64,000 nt of DNA, taken from assembly GCA_963825415.1 (NCBI GenBank), contig CAWGTD010000003.1, forward strand, positions 910,638 to 974,637. The letters are read 5' to 3'. Shown here piece after piece: positions 32,819 through 41,987 of this stretch. The DNA is from BP-464 sp963825415 (lineage in GTDB: Bacteria; Actinomycetota; Thermoleophilia; Solirubrobacterales; Solirubrobacteraceae). Numbering within the stretch: position 1 is the stretch's first letter; every line of letters begins with the position of its first letter. Below the pieces are notes generated by a model that did no database searches, was not told the origin of the DNA, and saw only the letters and a list, made by a program, of their open reading frames with translations. The translations under genes were made by a program, and so were the position numbers.

Positions 32819-34467
32819 CCGTCACCTTCACGCTGCGGCTGGTCGTCTTCCCCATCGCGAGGCGGATGTGACCCGCCCCGGGCAGCCGAACCCGCGCGTC
32901 GACATAGCCGCGGGCCTTGGAGCCGTGGCGGGTGGAGAGCGTCCGCCACGCCTTCGAGCCGAGCCGGCGGTACTGCACCAGCACCGTCGGCGCCGTCCCG
33001 TTGGGCGCCGTGCGGGCCAGCCCCCAGACGCGCAGGCGCGTGCCGCGCGCGGCACGGCGAACCGGCAGCCAGATCGGCAGCTGGTAGGCGCGGAAGGACG
33101 GCTTGCGCTTGCCGTCGATCCACTTCAGGCCGCTCTGGAACGTCAGCCCGACCGGATCGCCGCCGTCGACGAGCAAAAACTGCGAGATCGTGCGCACCGT
33201 CGCGTAGCGCCACGACAGGTACTCGGCCTGGTCGAGGTAGGCGGCCTGCCGGGCCGGGGTGACGCCGAGCCGGTCGGGCGGGTTGGTCTGATAGCCGAAC
33301 TCGGTGAGGTAGAGCGGAACCCCGCCCTTGGGCTGCGGCTTTGCATAGCGCGCGTAGACGCGCCGCATGCGTGTCGCTGAGCCGGCCGAGGTTGGCGATC
33401 GTCACGAAGTCGCGGTCGGTCGGCGGGCGGTTGGGCGCGAAGGTCAGCTCGTAGGGATGGTGTGCCCAACCGGTCATCCCGAACAGCACCGGGTGCGCCG
33501 CTCCGAACTTGGCCACCTGGTCGGTTTCGGGGCAGCCGCGCGCCTTGGCGGCCTCGCCCTTGAAGGCCTGGAGGTTGCTGTCGACGCAGTAGAGCTCGCG
33601 GATGAAGCGCAGCGGCTTGATCGACCGGGTGATGCCCTTGACGTCGAGGCCCTTCGGGGCGGTGGCGCCGACCAGGATCGTGTCGGCGCCGTGGCCGGTG
33701 CCCTGCAGCGCCGTGTACATCGCGTCGGCAAGCGCGCGGTAGGTGGTCGGCGACACCGGGATCTGGGCCTTGTTCTTCCCGTTGGGCAGCCACTGGGGTG
33801 TCAGCCAGCCGGCCTGGTTGGGCTCGTTCCAGATCTCCCAGTAGTCGACGCGGGGCAGGGCCTCGGTCGGCGGCGGCGCGGGCGGCGGGGGCGGCTGGGT
33901 GGCGCAGCCCGGCGGGAGCGGTGGGATGTTCGGCACCGGGCACTGCTCGCTGGGCGGCGGCGCCGTCTGGGCGGGGTGCGGGACGAACTGCCCGCTGTAG
34001 CGCGTGCCGACCGCGCGGACGAACGCCGCGTACTCGTCGGCGCTGGGTGTGTAGGTCTCGTCGATGTCGCTGCGCGCGGGGTTGCCGGTCGCCCACATCG
34101 GCGCCGGCCCGGTGACGTCGAACGCGACCGCGAGACCACGCGCCCGGGCGCCGATGACCAGCCGGTCGTAGCGGTCCCAGGCGCCGTGCGGGTAGGCGTC
34201 GGGGTTCGAGGCGTCGAAGCCCGCGGGCTTGTCCTGGCGGGCCGGCGACGGCGCCACCGCCTTCCAGAACACCGAGACGCGGATGCGGTCGACGCCGAGC
34301 GCGCGCAGCGTGTCCAGCGTCTCGTCGACGCTCGCGGCCGGCGAGAACTCCAGCTTGTCGTCGTCCTGGAACATCGACTCCTGCGTGGCCGACGCGTACG
34401 CGGAGGCCGGGAGCGCGAGCAGCGCCAGGGCGGTGGCCAGGCAGCGGAGGGCAGGGCGCAGCTCCAT
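32799..34467 (-). pseudogene. Secreted glycoside hydrolase (GH5/GH39-like), frameshifted
   Basis: A secreted hydrolase in two frames. The N-terminal part (from 34467) has a signal peptide (LATALALLALPASAYA), VDRIRVSVFWKAVAP and the acid/base motif VDYWEIWNEPNQAGW. At about 33369 the reading frame shifts. The C-terminal part continues TMRRVYARYAKPQ and holds the nucleophile motif LYLTEFGYQT, then a beta-sandwich tail. Both catalytic glutamates are therefore intact but separated by the shift. One extra base (GACACG-C-ATGCGG on the minus strand) explains it and would restore 555 residues. In a polysaccharide locus it could trim or release the polymer. Decay versus sequencing error cannot be decided here. 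Confidence 0.8.
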
Positions 34468-34489
34468 CGTCGAGAGAACCCGGGCGGCC

Positions 34490-36583
34490 CTAGGAGGTTG
34501 CGGACAGGCCGCGGTTGGCTTCGAGCAACAGCTGGATCGCGTCGAACGAGCGCGGGTCGAGGTAGAGCGCCGCGCCGAGCGACTTCTTGGCCGCCTCGGG
34601 CTTCTTCAGGACGTGCAGCTCGAAGTCCGCCAGGCGGGTCCAGGTGACGGGATTGGCGGGCTGGAGCCGCACGGCGCGCTGCAGGGCGGTCATCGCCCCG
34701 GCCGAGTTGCCCGCCTTGGTCTCGATCGCGGCCATGTCGAGCAGCGGTTCGATCGACAGCGGGTTGGTACGCCGCGCCTGCGCGGCCAGCGTGCGCGCCC
34801 GCGGGAAGTTCGGCGGGCTGGCCGTGGCCGCGGCCAGCGCCTCGTTGCCGGAGTCGATCGAGCGCTGGGGCTGCCAGGCCGCCCACGCCGCGGCGCCGGC
34901 GATCACGACCGCGAGCAGCCCCGCCTGCAGGCGCAGCGGCGAGTCCAGGCCCCGGCGCGCCCGTGCGCGCAGCGAGGTCATGGTTCGCGGCGGGAGCGCC
35001 AGCGGGCCGCGCCCGGCCAGCCAGCCGCCCGCCAGCAGCGCCGGGATCGCGACGCCCGGGACGAACCAGGTCCAGTCCACGAACGAGTGCACCCCGAAGA
35101 CCACGACGATCGTGGTCAGGGTCAGCAGGCCCACCCGCTCCGGCGATGTTGCCCCCGGCGCGAGCCGGCGGCGCAGGCCGGTGGCCTGGATCGTCGCCCA
35201 GCCGAGGGCGAAGAGCGCCGCGAGGCTCAGCAGCAGGCCGACCAGGCCGCGATCGGCGAGCACCTGCACGATGTAGCCGTGGGCGTGCTGGACCGCGAGG
35301 TCGTCGTTGCGGTAGCGCAGGCGGGCGTCCTGATAGCCGCCCGCCCCGACGCCCACGATCGGGTGGTCCTTGAAGATCTTCAGCGCCTCGTTCCAGTACC
35401 GCGCGCGCACGCTGCCGACCGCGGTGAGGCGCCCCGGCTCGTTCGACGGCGTGCTCGCGTTCGGGTTCGTCAGCGAGTTCCAGCCGTGGCTGATCGAGCC
35501 GCCGAACCCGCGGTCGCTGACCGCCAGGCGGACCCCGACGGCCACGGGCACCAGCGCCAGCACGACGAGGATCGCCGCGCCCAGGCGGCGGCGCAGGGCC
35601 GGGCGCGGCGCCCGCCGCGACGTCAAGAAGCCCACGAGCAGCCCGAGCGCGAGCAGCGCGACGAGCATGAAGACCATCGCGATCGCCAGCTGGTGGCCGG
35701 CCTGGTTGCGCAGGTCCAGCGCGACGTTGTCCTTCGTCAGCGCGTCCTGGGAGAACGTCCAGGCGATCACCACCGCCGCGCCGAACCCGCCGCCGGCGAG
35801 CACCGCGAAGCCGCGCAGGCGCAGCGGCGTCACCGCGAACCAGAACGCGCAGCCGACAGCCAGGGCCAGCAGCGAGCCGCGCGAGTAGGCGAGCAGGATG
35901 ACGACGATCAGCAGGCCGGTCGCCGGGTAGGCGAGCGCGTTGAGCGCGGCGTGCCCCGCGCGCCGCGCCCCCAGCCAGAGGCAGCCCGGGACGCCCATCG
36001 CCGCCATCAGCCCGACCGCGTTCCAGTAGCCGAACGGCTCGCGCAGCCGGGCGTAGACCTCGTCGGCCTCGAGCTGGCCCGGGAAGGCCTTGTGGGCGAG
36101 CGCGTAGGCCGAGATCACCAGCGCGGCGATCGTGATGCCGCCCAGGACCGCCACCCAGCGGTGCGGCGCCAGGCGAACCAGCGCGTAGCCCATCCCGAAG
36201 ACCGCGAGGTAGGTGACGAGCCGGTTGGCCTCGATCCAGCTCTGGTCCGGGGTGATCGACCAGACGGTCGACACCGCCGTGGCGACGACGAGCAGGCCGA
36301 AGAGCACGCCCGCCGCGGTCCCGGCGGTGCGGCGCCGGACGCCGGGCACGGCGAGCACCGCGACGACCGCGACGGCGCCCGCGAGCAGGTCCAGCGCGAT
36401 CTCGACCGCGGTCGTGTTGCCCACCCGCAGCCCGCCGTTGGCCTTGACGGCGACCCACGCGAGTACGAGCCCGAGCAGGCCCGCGTAGAGCCAGTCGGAC
36501 TCGGCCACGGCGGGCAGCCGTACGGCCAGCGGCCTGGCCCGCAGGCCGGGCGGGCTAGGAGCGGTGCCGGTCTGCGCGGACAC
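34490..36583 (-). CDS. O-antigen ligase/polymerase-like membrane protein with TPR tail
   Basis: A 697-residue protein with about 11 membrane helices (residues 30-540) and a C-terminal periplasmic region with tetratricopeptide-like helices (about 590-690: PLSIEPLLDMAAIETKAGN, AGAMTALQRAVRLQPANP, PEAAKKSLGAALYLDPRSFD). The Wzy_C signature is in WNEALKIFKDHPIVGVG and VQHAHGYIVQVLADRGLVG, with the conserved His and Arg-rich loop. Such proteins join or polymerise lipid-linked glycans; the TPR tail is seen in a Gram-positive subset. The GTG start lies inside the upstream small gene (29-bp overlap). Confidence 0.88.
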   Translation of the reverse strand: MSAQTGTAPSPPGLRARPLAVRLPAVAESDWLYAGLLGLVLAWVAVKANGGLRVGNTTAVEIALDLLAGAVAVVAVLAVPGVRRRTAGTAAGVLFGLLVVATAVSTVWSITPDQSWIEANRLVTYLAVFGMGYALVRLAPHRWVAVLGGITIAALVISAYALAHKAFPGQLEADEVYARLREPFGYWNAVGLMAAMGVPGCLWLGARRAGHAALNALAYPATGLLIVVILLAYSRGSLLALAVGCAFWFAVTPLRLRGFAVLAGGGFGAAVVIAWTFSQDALTKDNVALDLRNQAGHQLAIAMVFMLVALLALGLLVGFLTSRRAPRPALRRRLGAAILVVLALVPVAVGVRLAVSDRGFGGSISHGWNSLTNPNASTPSNEPGRLTAVGSVRARYWNEALKIFKDHPIVGVGAGGYQDARLRYRNDDLAVQHAHGYIVQVLADRGLVGLLLSLAALFALGWATIQATGLRRRLAPGATSPERVGLLTLTTIVVVFGVHSFVDWTWFVPGVAIPALLAGGWLAGRGPLALPPRTMTSLRARARRGLDSPLRLQAGLLAVVIAGAAAWAAWQPQRSIDSGNEALAAATASPPNFPRARTLAAQARRTNPLSIEPLLDMAAIETKAGNSAGAMTALQRAVRLQPANPVTWTRLADFELHVLKKPEAAKKSLGAALYLDPRSFDAIQLLLEANRGLSATS

Positions 36584-37094
36584 GGACGTAGACGAGGTAG
36601 CCGACCACGGCCAGGGCGGCGAACGCGATCAGGATCGACAGGACGAGCAGCGGCGTGGGCAGCTTGGAGAGCGCGTCGACGTTGCGGTAGGCGAGCGCGC
36701 CGGGCGTGACCAGATCGGCGCCCAGGCGGCGGTCGCCCGCGCCGGTGCGCGCGCGGGCGATGTCGCGCTTGATCGCGGCGACCTCGTCGGCCGTCGCGCC
36801 GGCGTAGGGATCCGGTGCGCCCGCGGGGGTCTTGCCGGAGGCCGGCGTGCCGCCGCCGCCCCCGCCGAGGCCGAGCTGCGCGCGGCGGATGATGTCGCGG
36901 CAGTCGGTGTACTCGTCGACGTCGGTCGGCAGGTTGCCCAGCGCGTCGCGGTACTCCTGCTGGGAGTACTGCTTGGAGAGGCGTCCGTTGCGGACACAGT
37001 CCTTGATTACGGCGTCGCCGCTCGCGAGGGCCGACGCGGCCGGTACGAGCAGGCACAGCGCGACGGCAGCGGCGGCCAGAAGGCGGCGCAGCAT
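36555..37094 (-). CDS. Exported/membrane-anchored small protein, unknown function
   Basis: A 179-residue protein with a signal peptide (MLRRLLAAAAVALCLLVPA), a short conserved domain (DCVRNGRLSKQYSQQEYRDAL, then YTDCRDIIRRAQLG with two Cys), a Gly-rich linker and a C-terminal membrane helix (PLLVLSILIAFAALAVVGYL) with a basic end. The ATG at 37094 is chosen over 37112 because the latter precedes the upstream stop (37106). I recall this layout as common next to O-antigen-ligase-like genes in Thermoleophilia, but no function is known. The overlap with the ligase gene suggests a shared job. Confidence 0.75.
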   Translation of the reverse strand: MLRRLLAAAAVALCLLVPAASALASGDAVIKDCVRNGRLSKQYSQQEYRDALGNLPTDVDEYTDCRDIIRRAQLGLGGGGGGTPASGKTPAGAPDPYAGATADEVAAIKRDIARARTGAGDRRLGADLVTPGALAYRNVDALSKLPTPLLVLSILIAFAALAVVGYLVYVRVRADRHRS

Positions 37095-37105
37095 GCCCCT
37101 CGAAG

Positions 37106-38098
37106 CTAGCAAGCGCCCACCTGGCGAAGCGCCGCCAGGAACCCTTCGGCCCAGGCCTCGTGGGTGAAAGCGGCGACATCGCGCGCCCCGTTGGCCCCCA
37201 GGCGTTCCCGCAGCTCGGCATCGGAGCGCAAGCGCTCGATCGCCGCCGCGAGCGCCTCCGGATCGCCCGCTCCGACGATCAGCCCGTTGCGCTCGTGGCG
37301 GATCAGGCCGCCTGCGGCGGCGCCGACCTGGTCGCTGGCGATGATCGCTGTGCGCTGGTTCATGGCCTCGTTGGCTACCAGCCCCCAGGGCTCCCGAAAG
37401 TCGCGGGTGCGCAGCGAGGGCATGACCAGGACGTCCGCGGCCGCGTAGAAGTTGCGCAGCTCGACCGGGTCGACGCGGCCGACCGGCGCCAGCCCGGCGA
37501 GCACCAGCGTGTCGTCCGGCGCCGGCCGCGACAGCTCCCAGGCGGCGCGCAGCACGTGCGCCCCTTTCTCGCGCTCCTCACGGCCCACGAACAGCCCGTT
37601 GAAGCCGCTGCCGAACGCGTCGGGTCGGCGCTGGGCGGGCGCTCCCCAGAAGGCGTTGTCGACGGCCTGTGGGGCCACGTGCACGCGGCGGGCGCCGCGC
37701 CGCCCGACGTAGGCGGAGACGTGCTCGCCGTAGGTCACCACGGCGTCCGCACCGCGGTAGATGGCCAGCAGCGGCCCGTAGGAGAGCGTGTGCGCCGCCG
37801 TGCGGGGGTGCGCCCAGAGGCTGGCCCACAGGACGAACGGCAGGCCGGCGCGGCGTGCTCCGGCGTAGGCGGCGGGCAGGGCCACCCGGCCGGCGGTGCC
37901 GCACACCACGGCGCTCCAGTCCCCACGCGCGGCCAGCCCGAACACGTCGCGCTCGGAGATCGCGCGGCCCTCGCCGGTGGGCGCGGTGGCGTGGCGCGTG
38001 CGCCCGCCGAAGGCCACGAGCTCGAGCGGGACGCGCTCGCCCAGGGCCGCAAACGCACCGACCCGGTCGGGTGGCACGTGGTTGGTGACGAACAGCAC
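37106..38098 (-). CDS. GT4 glycosyltransferase
   Basis: A 330-residue GT4 enzyme. The GTG at 38098 (MLFVTNHVPPDRVGAF) follows the upstream stop by 5 bp. Motifs are VVCGTAGRVALPAAYAG, VVTYGEHVSAYV, GLFVGREEREKGAHVL, TLVLAGLAPVGRV and the EX7E variant FREPWGLVANEAMNQRTAII, where the usual EGFG is replaced by EPWG. It belongs to the minus-strand run of glycan genes from 40.9 to 32.8 kb. Confidence 0.88.
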   Translation of the reverse strand: MLFVTNHVPPDRVGAFAALGERVPLELVAFGGRTRHATAPTGEGRAISERDVFGLAARGDWSAVVCGTAGRVALPAAYAGARRAGLPFVLWASLWAHPRTAAHTLSYGPLLAIYRGADAVVTYGEHVSAYVGRRGARRVHVAPQAVDNAFWGAPAQRRPDAFGSGFNGLFVGREEREKGAHVLRAAWELSRPAPDDTLVLAGLAPVGRVDPVELRNFYAAADVLVMPSLRTRDFREPWGLVANEAMNQRTAIIASDQVGAAAGGLIRHERNGLIVGAGDPEALAAAIERLRSDAELRERLGANGARDVAAFTHEAWAEGFLAALRQVGAC

Positions 38099-38103
38099 CG
38101 GCT

Positions 38104-39261
38104 TCAGCGCAGCGCCTCCTCGTAGGCGGCGACGGTCGCCCGGCCGCAGGCCTCCCAGGTGAAGTTGCGCTCGACCGTCCGCCGCGCCTTGCGCCCCAGG
38201 TCGACGAGCACGTCGCGCTCCATCAGCTCCTCGATCTCGCGCGCGAGGCGCTCGACGTCGCCGGGTGGCACGAGCCGGATCCCGTCGCCCGCGGCGCCGA
38301 TCTCCTGCGGGCCGGGCTCGCCGACAGCGCCGATCACCGGCAGCGCGCCGGCCATCGCCTCGACGTAGGCCAGGCCGAACGCCTCGTCGACCGACGGCAT
38401 GACCATCGCCGCGCACTCCCGGGCACGCGCCAGCGCCTCACCGGGCTCGAGCTGGCCGGCGAACGTGACGCGCTCGACGAGGCCGAGCTCCGCCGTCAGG
38501 CGCTCGAGCGCGGGTCGTTCGGGGCCGTCGCCGATGATCAGGTAGCGAAGGTCGGGCCGGCGGTCGCGCAGGACCCACAGCGCGCGCAGGACGTCGCCGT
38601 GGCGCTTGCGGGCGACGAGATGGGCGATCGTCACCAGCGTGCTCGACTCGCGCCGAGGGAGATCGGACGGCAGGTCGGTCCCGAGCCACACGACGCGGGT
38701 GCGCTCGGCGCCCAGCGCGCGGCAGCGCTCCTCGACCCCGCGCGAGTTGGGGAGCACGAGGCGGGCGTGCTCGAACGCGCGGCGGACGGTCTGCTCGCCG
38801 TGGCGCGGCGCGGTGTGAAAGACGTCGCCGCCGTGTACCGAGACCACGAGCGGCGCGGCGCAGCGGGCGCGGCGCACGGCGTCGCCGGCGGGCACCGCGT
38901 TGTGCGCGTGGACGAGGTCGAACGGCCAGCTGCGGTGCAGGCTCGCCAGCGCGACGTGCAGGCTCGGCGCCGCCCATGCGCCCCAGGAGCCGTACGTGCG
39001 CGAGCGCGGCGGCGAGACGAACGGGACGTAGGAGATCTCGAGGCCGTCGAGCTCGGCGCGGCGCGGCTGGCGCAGCATCCGCCCGAGCGTGCGCAGCTTG
39101 GCCTGGTCGGCGCGCGGCGGCACCGGGCGATGCAGCACCAGCACGCGCACGTCGGCTCCCGCGTCGCGCGCCGCCACGGCCTGGCGGTGCGCCCAGATCC
39201 CGAGCACGGGGTCGTGGGCGCGGGGATAGAACTCGCTGACGACCGCGACGCGCACTCTCAC
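38104..39261 (-). CDS. GT4 glycosyltransferase
   Basis: A 385-residue GT4 transferase. The GTG start at 39261 overlaps the upstream GT2 stop (GTGA). Sequence blocks are RVAVVSEFYPRAHDPVLGIW, FDLVHAHNAVPAGDAV, VVSVHGGDVFHTAP, VVWLGTDLPSDLP, TIAHLVARKRHGDVLRAL and SVDEAFGLAYVEAMAGALPVIG. The domain order and length are those of WcaL/PimB-like GT4 members. Donor unknown. Confidence 0.9.
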   Translation of the reverse strand: MRVRVAVVSEFYPRAHDPVLGIWAHRQAVAARDAGADVRVLVLHRPVPPRADQAKLRTLGRMLRQPRRAELDGLEISYVPFVSPPRSRTYGSWGAWAAPSLHVALASLHRSWPFDLVHAHNAVPAGDAVRRARCAAPLVVSVHGGDVFHTAPRHGEQTVRRAFEHARLVLPNSRGVEERCRALGAERTRVVWLGTDLPSDLPRRESSTLVTIAHLVARKRHGDVLRALWVLRDRRPDLRYLIIGDGPERPALERLTAELGLVERVTFAGQLEPGEALARARECAAMVMPSVDEAFGLAYVEAMAGALPVIGAVGEPGPQEIGAAGDGIRLVPPGDVERLAREIEELMERDVLVDLGRKARRTVERNFTWEACGRATVAAYEEALR

Positions 39262-40889
39262 CACCCGCGATGCGTCGACAGGGTGCGGACCTCGTCGCGA
39301 CGCAGGTAGGGGCGGCCGTCGAGGAAGGCGCGGGCCTCGCGGACCGCGTCCTCGCGCGGGTAGGAGGCGGCGACGCGGCGCAGCTCGTGGCGAACCGGGA
39401 GCAGGTCGACGATCCCGATGGCCCAGCCGCGGTCGCGGGCGATTGCGCCCCAGTGGAGGTCCAGGCCCCAGGCCTGGCGCAGCGCCGGGAACGGGACGAG
39501 CGCGGCGACCGCCTCGCGGTGAAAGGCCGTCACGGGCCCGATCTCGACGAACGTGGTCACGCGCGCGGCCGAGAACGCGCGCCGGCGCACGATCGGCCAG
39601 GCGGCATGTGAGGCGATCGTCTGCGCCGGCTGGGCGAGCCGCAGCCCGTGGCGCTCGGCGAGGAACAGCAGCCCGTCGAGAAAGCCGGGCGGGAGCTCGA
39701 CGTCGTCGTCGACGACCAGTACCCAGTCGAAGGCCGCGGTGTCGTGGTCGGCGAGGATCGCGTCGACGTTCTCGAACTTGCCGCCCGCGCCGACGCCGCG
39801 GAAGTCGATCGTCACGTCGTGGTGAGTGCAGCGCAGCTCGGCGAGCGTCTCTGCCGTGGTGGTCGGCACGTCGGCGTGATGGGCGCCGACCACGAGCACC
39901 CGCAGCGCCGGGGCCCTCGCGGCCGCACGGCGCAGCCGCGCACGCGCGGGGAGGGCGAGCAGGTCCAGGAACCGGTCGGCGCCCCGGCGCAGCGAGGCGC
40001 GCCGCCCGCCCACGGCTCCGCTGCGGCCCGCCAGGAAGTCCTCGGCCGGCGGCGGCGACGCCGGCGAGACCGCCTCGCGCAACCGCCCCGCGTTGTGCGC
40101 GGCGAGCACCAGGCCGTTCGCGCAGCGCCGCAAGGCGGCGTGGGCCAGCGAGCGGGCGACCACTCCCAGCTCGCCCTCCAGCCGCGGCACCTCGCCGCGC
40201 GTGACGTCGAAGCGGCGAGCCGATCGGCCGCGCGCGAACGCGGCGCGCGACAGCGAGCGCAGCCGTGCGTCGTCGCCCGCCCGGCGGTGATCGAGCGCGG
40301 CGCCCGCGAGGTAGCGGATGCGCCCGCCGTCCTTCAGGTAGCGGCGCACCCACTCCTCCTCGTCGCCCGCACCCGTTCGCCAGGACTCGTCGAACTCGCC
40401 CCGCTCGTCGAGCGTCGTGCGCCGGATCGCGAGGTTGGCGCCCCAGGCGCGGTCGGCGTCGGTGTCGGCCGGGCCGAGCTCCAGGAAGGTGATCGGCGGG
40501 CCCTCGCGACCGCAGCTGCGCAACTCGTGGTCCTCGAACCGCGCCCGGATGGGGCCGGTGAGCACGCCGTAGTCGGCCGGCCCGGCGAGCAGCGCGGCGA
40601 GCCACCCGGGGGCGACCTCCACGTCGTCGTCGACGAAGACGAGCAGGTCGCCGCTCGCCGCCCGGATGCCTGCGTTGCGCGCATGGTTGAGCCCGTGCCC
40701 GCCCTCCGGCACGACGTAGCGGGCGCCATGGCGCTCGGCGATCGCGCGCGTCGCGTCGTCGGGCCCGTCGTCGACGACGATCACCTCGCCGCCGTGCTCG
40801 GCGGCCTGCGGAGCGACCGAGGCGAGCGCCACGTCGAGGTAGTCCGCCCGCTCGCGCGTCGGGACGATGATGGAGGCTGTGGGGGGCAC
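39258..40889 (-). CDS. Tandem-domain GT2 glycosyltransferase
   Basis: A 543-residue protein with two GT-A modules. Module 1 (residues 5-230): ASIIVPTRERADYLDVALAS, VIVVDDGPDDAT, LVFVDDDVEVAPGW (DxD) and WRTGAGDEEEWVRRYLKDG with the catalytic acidic cluster. Module 2 (about 320-540): RVLVVGAHHADVPTT, WVLVVDDDVELPPGFLDGLL and AWGLDLHWGAIARDRGW. The GTG at 40889 has GGAGGAAGAGG upstream. Its start codon directly abuts that of the divergent GT4 gene within CACGTG. Two modules suggest two consecutive sugar transfers. Confidence 0.88.
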   Translation of the reverse strand: MPPTASIIVPTRERADYLDVALASVAPQAAEHGGEVIVVDDGPDDATRAIAERHGARYVVPEGGHGLNHARNAGIRAASGDLLVFVDDDVEVAPGWLAALLAGPADYGVLTGPIRARFEDHELRSCGREGPPITFLELGPADTDADRAWGANLAIRRTTLDERGEFDESWRTGAGDEEEWVRRYLKDGGRIRYLAGAALDHRRAGDDARLRSLSRAAFARGRSARRFDVTRGEVPRLEGELGVVARSLAHAALRRCANGLVLAAHNAGRLREAVSPASPPPAEDFLAGRSGAVGGRRASLRRGADRFLDLLALPARARLRRAAARAPALRVLVVGAHHADVPTTTAETLAELRCTHHDVTIDFRGVGAGGKFENVDAILADHDTAAFDWVLVVDDDVELPPGFLDGLLFLAERHGLRLAQPAQTIASHAAWPIVRRRAFSAARVTTFVEIGPVTAFHREAVAALVPFPALRQAWGLDLHWGAIARDRGWAIGIVDLLPVRHELRRVAASYPREDAVREARAFLDGRPYLRRDEVRTLSTHRGW

Positions 40890-41987
40890 GTGATCCTCTT
40901 CCTCCACAATCGATACAGGACGACCGGCGGCGAGGAGCGCGTCGTCGACGATCTGCTGTGGCTCGTGCGCGAGCAGATGGGTGAGGATGCCGAGCTGCTG
41001 ACGCGCGACAGCGGCGCCCTCTCACGCCCCCGCGCGGCCGTCGCGCTGCTGCGCGGAGGCCTCGACGCCGACGACGTCGCCGCGGCCGTCCGCCGCACGT
41101 CGGCGCGTGTGGTGCACGCCCACAACGTCAACCCCGCCTTCGGCTGGCGCGGCCTCGCGGCGGCGCGAGCGGCCGGCGCGCGGGTGGTCCTGCACCTGCA
41201 CAACTATCGCCTCGTCTGTGCCGTGGGCACCTGTTTCAACTCGCGGGGCGAGGACTGCACGCGCTGCCAGGGCCGCGACACGTGGCCCGGCGTGCGGCTG
41301 AACTGCCGCGGGACCGGCCCGGAGGCCGCGGTCTACGGCGCCGCACTCGCCGCCTGGCAGCGGCGGCTGGCCGCCCAGGTCGACGCGTTCGTCGTCCCCA
41401 GCGCCTTCGCGGCGCGCCGGCTGGCGCAGCTGCGCGCACCGATCTCGGAGCCGTACGTGGTCGCACCCGTGGTGCGGTCGTTCGCGCCGCGGTCGCTCGC
41501 GGACGGCGGCACGCACGCCCTCGTCGCCTCGCGGATGGCGGTCGAGAAGGGGATCGACGTGGCGGTGCGGGCCGCCGAGCAGGCCGGGCTCGAGCTGGTG
41601 GTGGCGGGCGACGGGCCGCTGCTCGAGCCGCTGCGGACCGCGCACCCCGCCGTGCGCTTTACAGGGCGCATCTCGGGTGACGAGCTCGCCGACCTGCGTG
41701 AGCGGGCCGGCCTGGCGATCGTGCCGTCGCGGTCGGCCGAGACGTTCGGTCTCGCCGCCGCGGAGGCGATGGCCGCGGGCGTGCCCGTGGCCGCGACCCG
41801 CATCGGCGCCCTGGCCGAGCTCGTCGACGACGGGGGTCTGGCGCCGCCGGGCGACGCGGAGGCGCTGGCGGACGTCGCCCGCGCGCGCTTCGGCGACGCC
41901 GCGGCCGGCGACGCGGGCCTGGCCCGCGTGCGCGAGCGCTGCGCGCCCGAGGTCGTGGCCGCCGGGCTCGCCGCGGTCTACGGCTGA
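40890..41987 (+). CDS. GT4 glycosyltransferase with Cys-rich insert
   Basis: A 365-residue GT4 transferase starting at a GTG (VILFLHNRYRTTGGEERVV) immediately adjoining the start of the divergent GT2 gene; GGAGG lies 13 bp upstream inside that gene. The acceptor domain contains VCAVGTCFNSRGEDCTRCQGR and a later LNCRG, a four-Cys set that probably binds zinc and is typical of this GT4 subgroup. The donor domain has ALVASRMAVEKGIDVAV, LVVAGDGPLL and SRSAETFGLAAAEAMAAGVPVA. It converges on a GT2 gene with a 10-bp overlap. Confidence 0.9.
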   Translation: MILFLHNRYRTTGGEERVVDDLLWLVREQMGEDAELLTRDSGALSRPRAAVALLRGGLDADDVAAAVRRTSARVVHAHNVNPAFGWRGLAAARAAGARVVLHLHNYRLVCAVGTCFNSRGEDCTRCQGRDTWPGVRLNCRGTGPEAAVYGAALAAWQRRLAAQVDAFVVPSAFAARRLAQLRAPISEPYVVAPVVRSFAPRSLADGGTHALVASRMAVEKGIDVAVRAAEQAGLELVVAGDGPLLEPLRTAHPAVRFTGRISGDELADLRERAGLAIVPSRSAETFGLAAAEAMAAGVPVAATRIGALAELVDDGGLAPPGDAEALADVARARFGDAAAGDAGLARVRERCAPEVVAAGLAAVYG

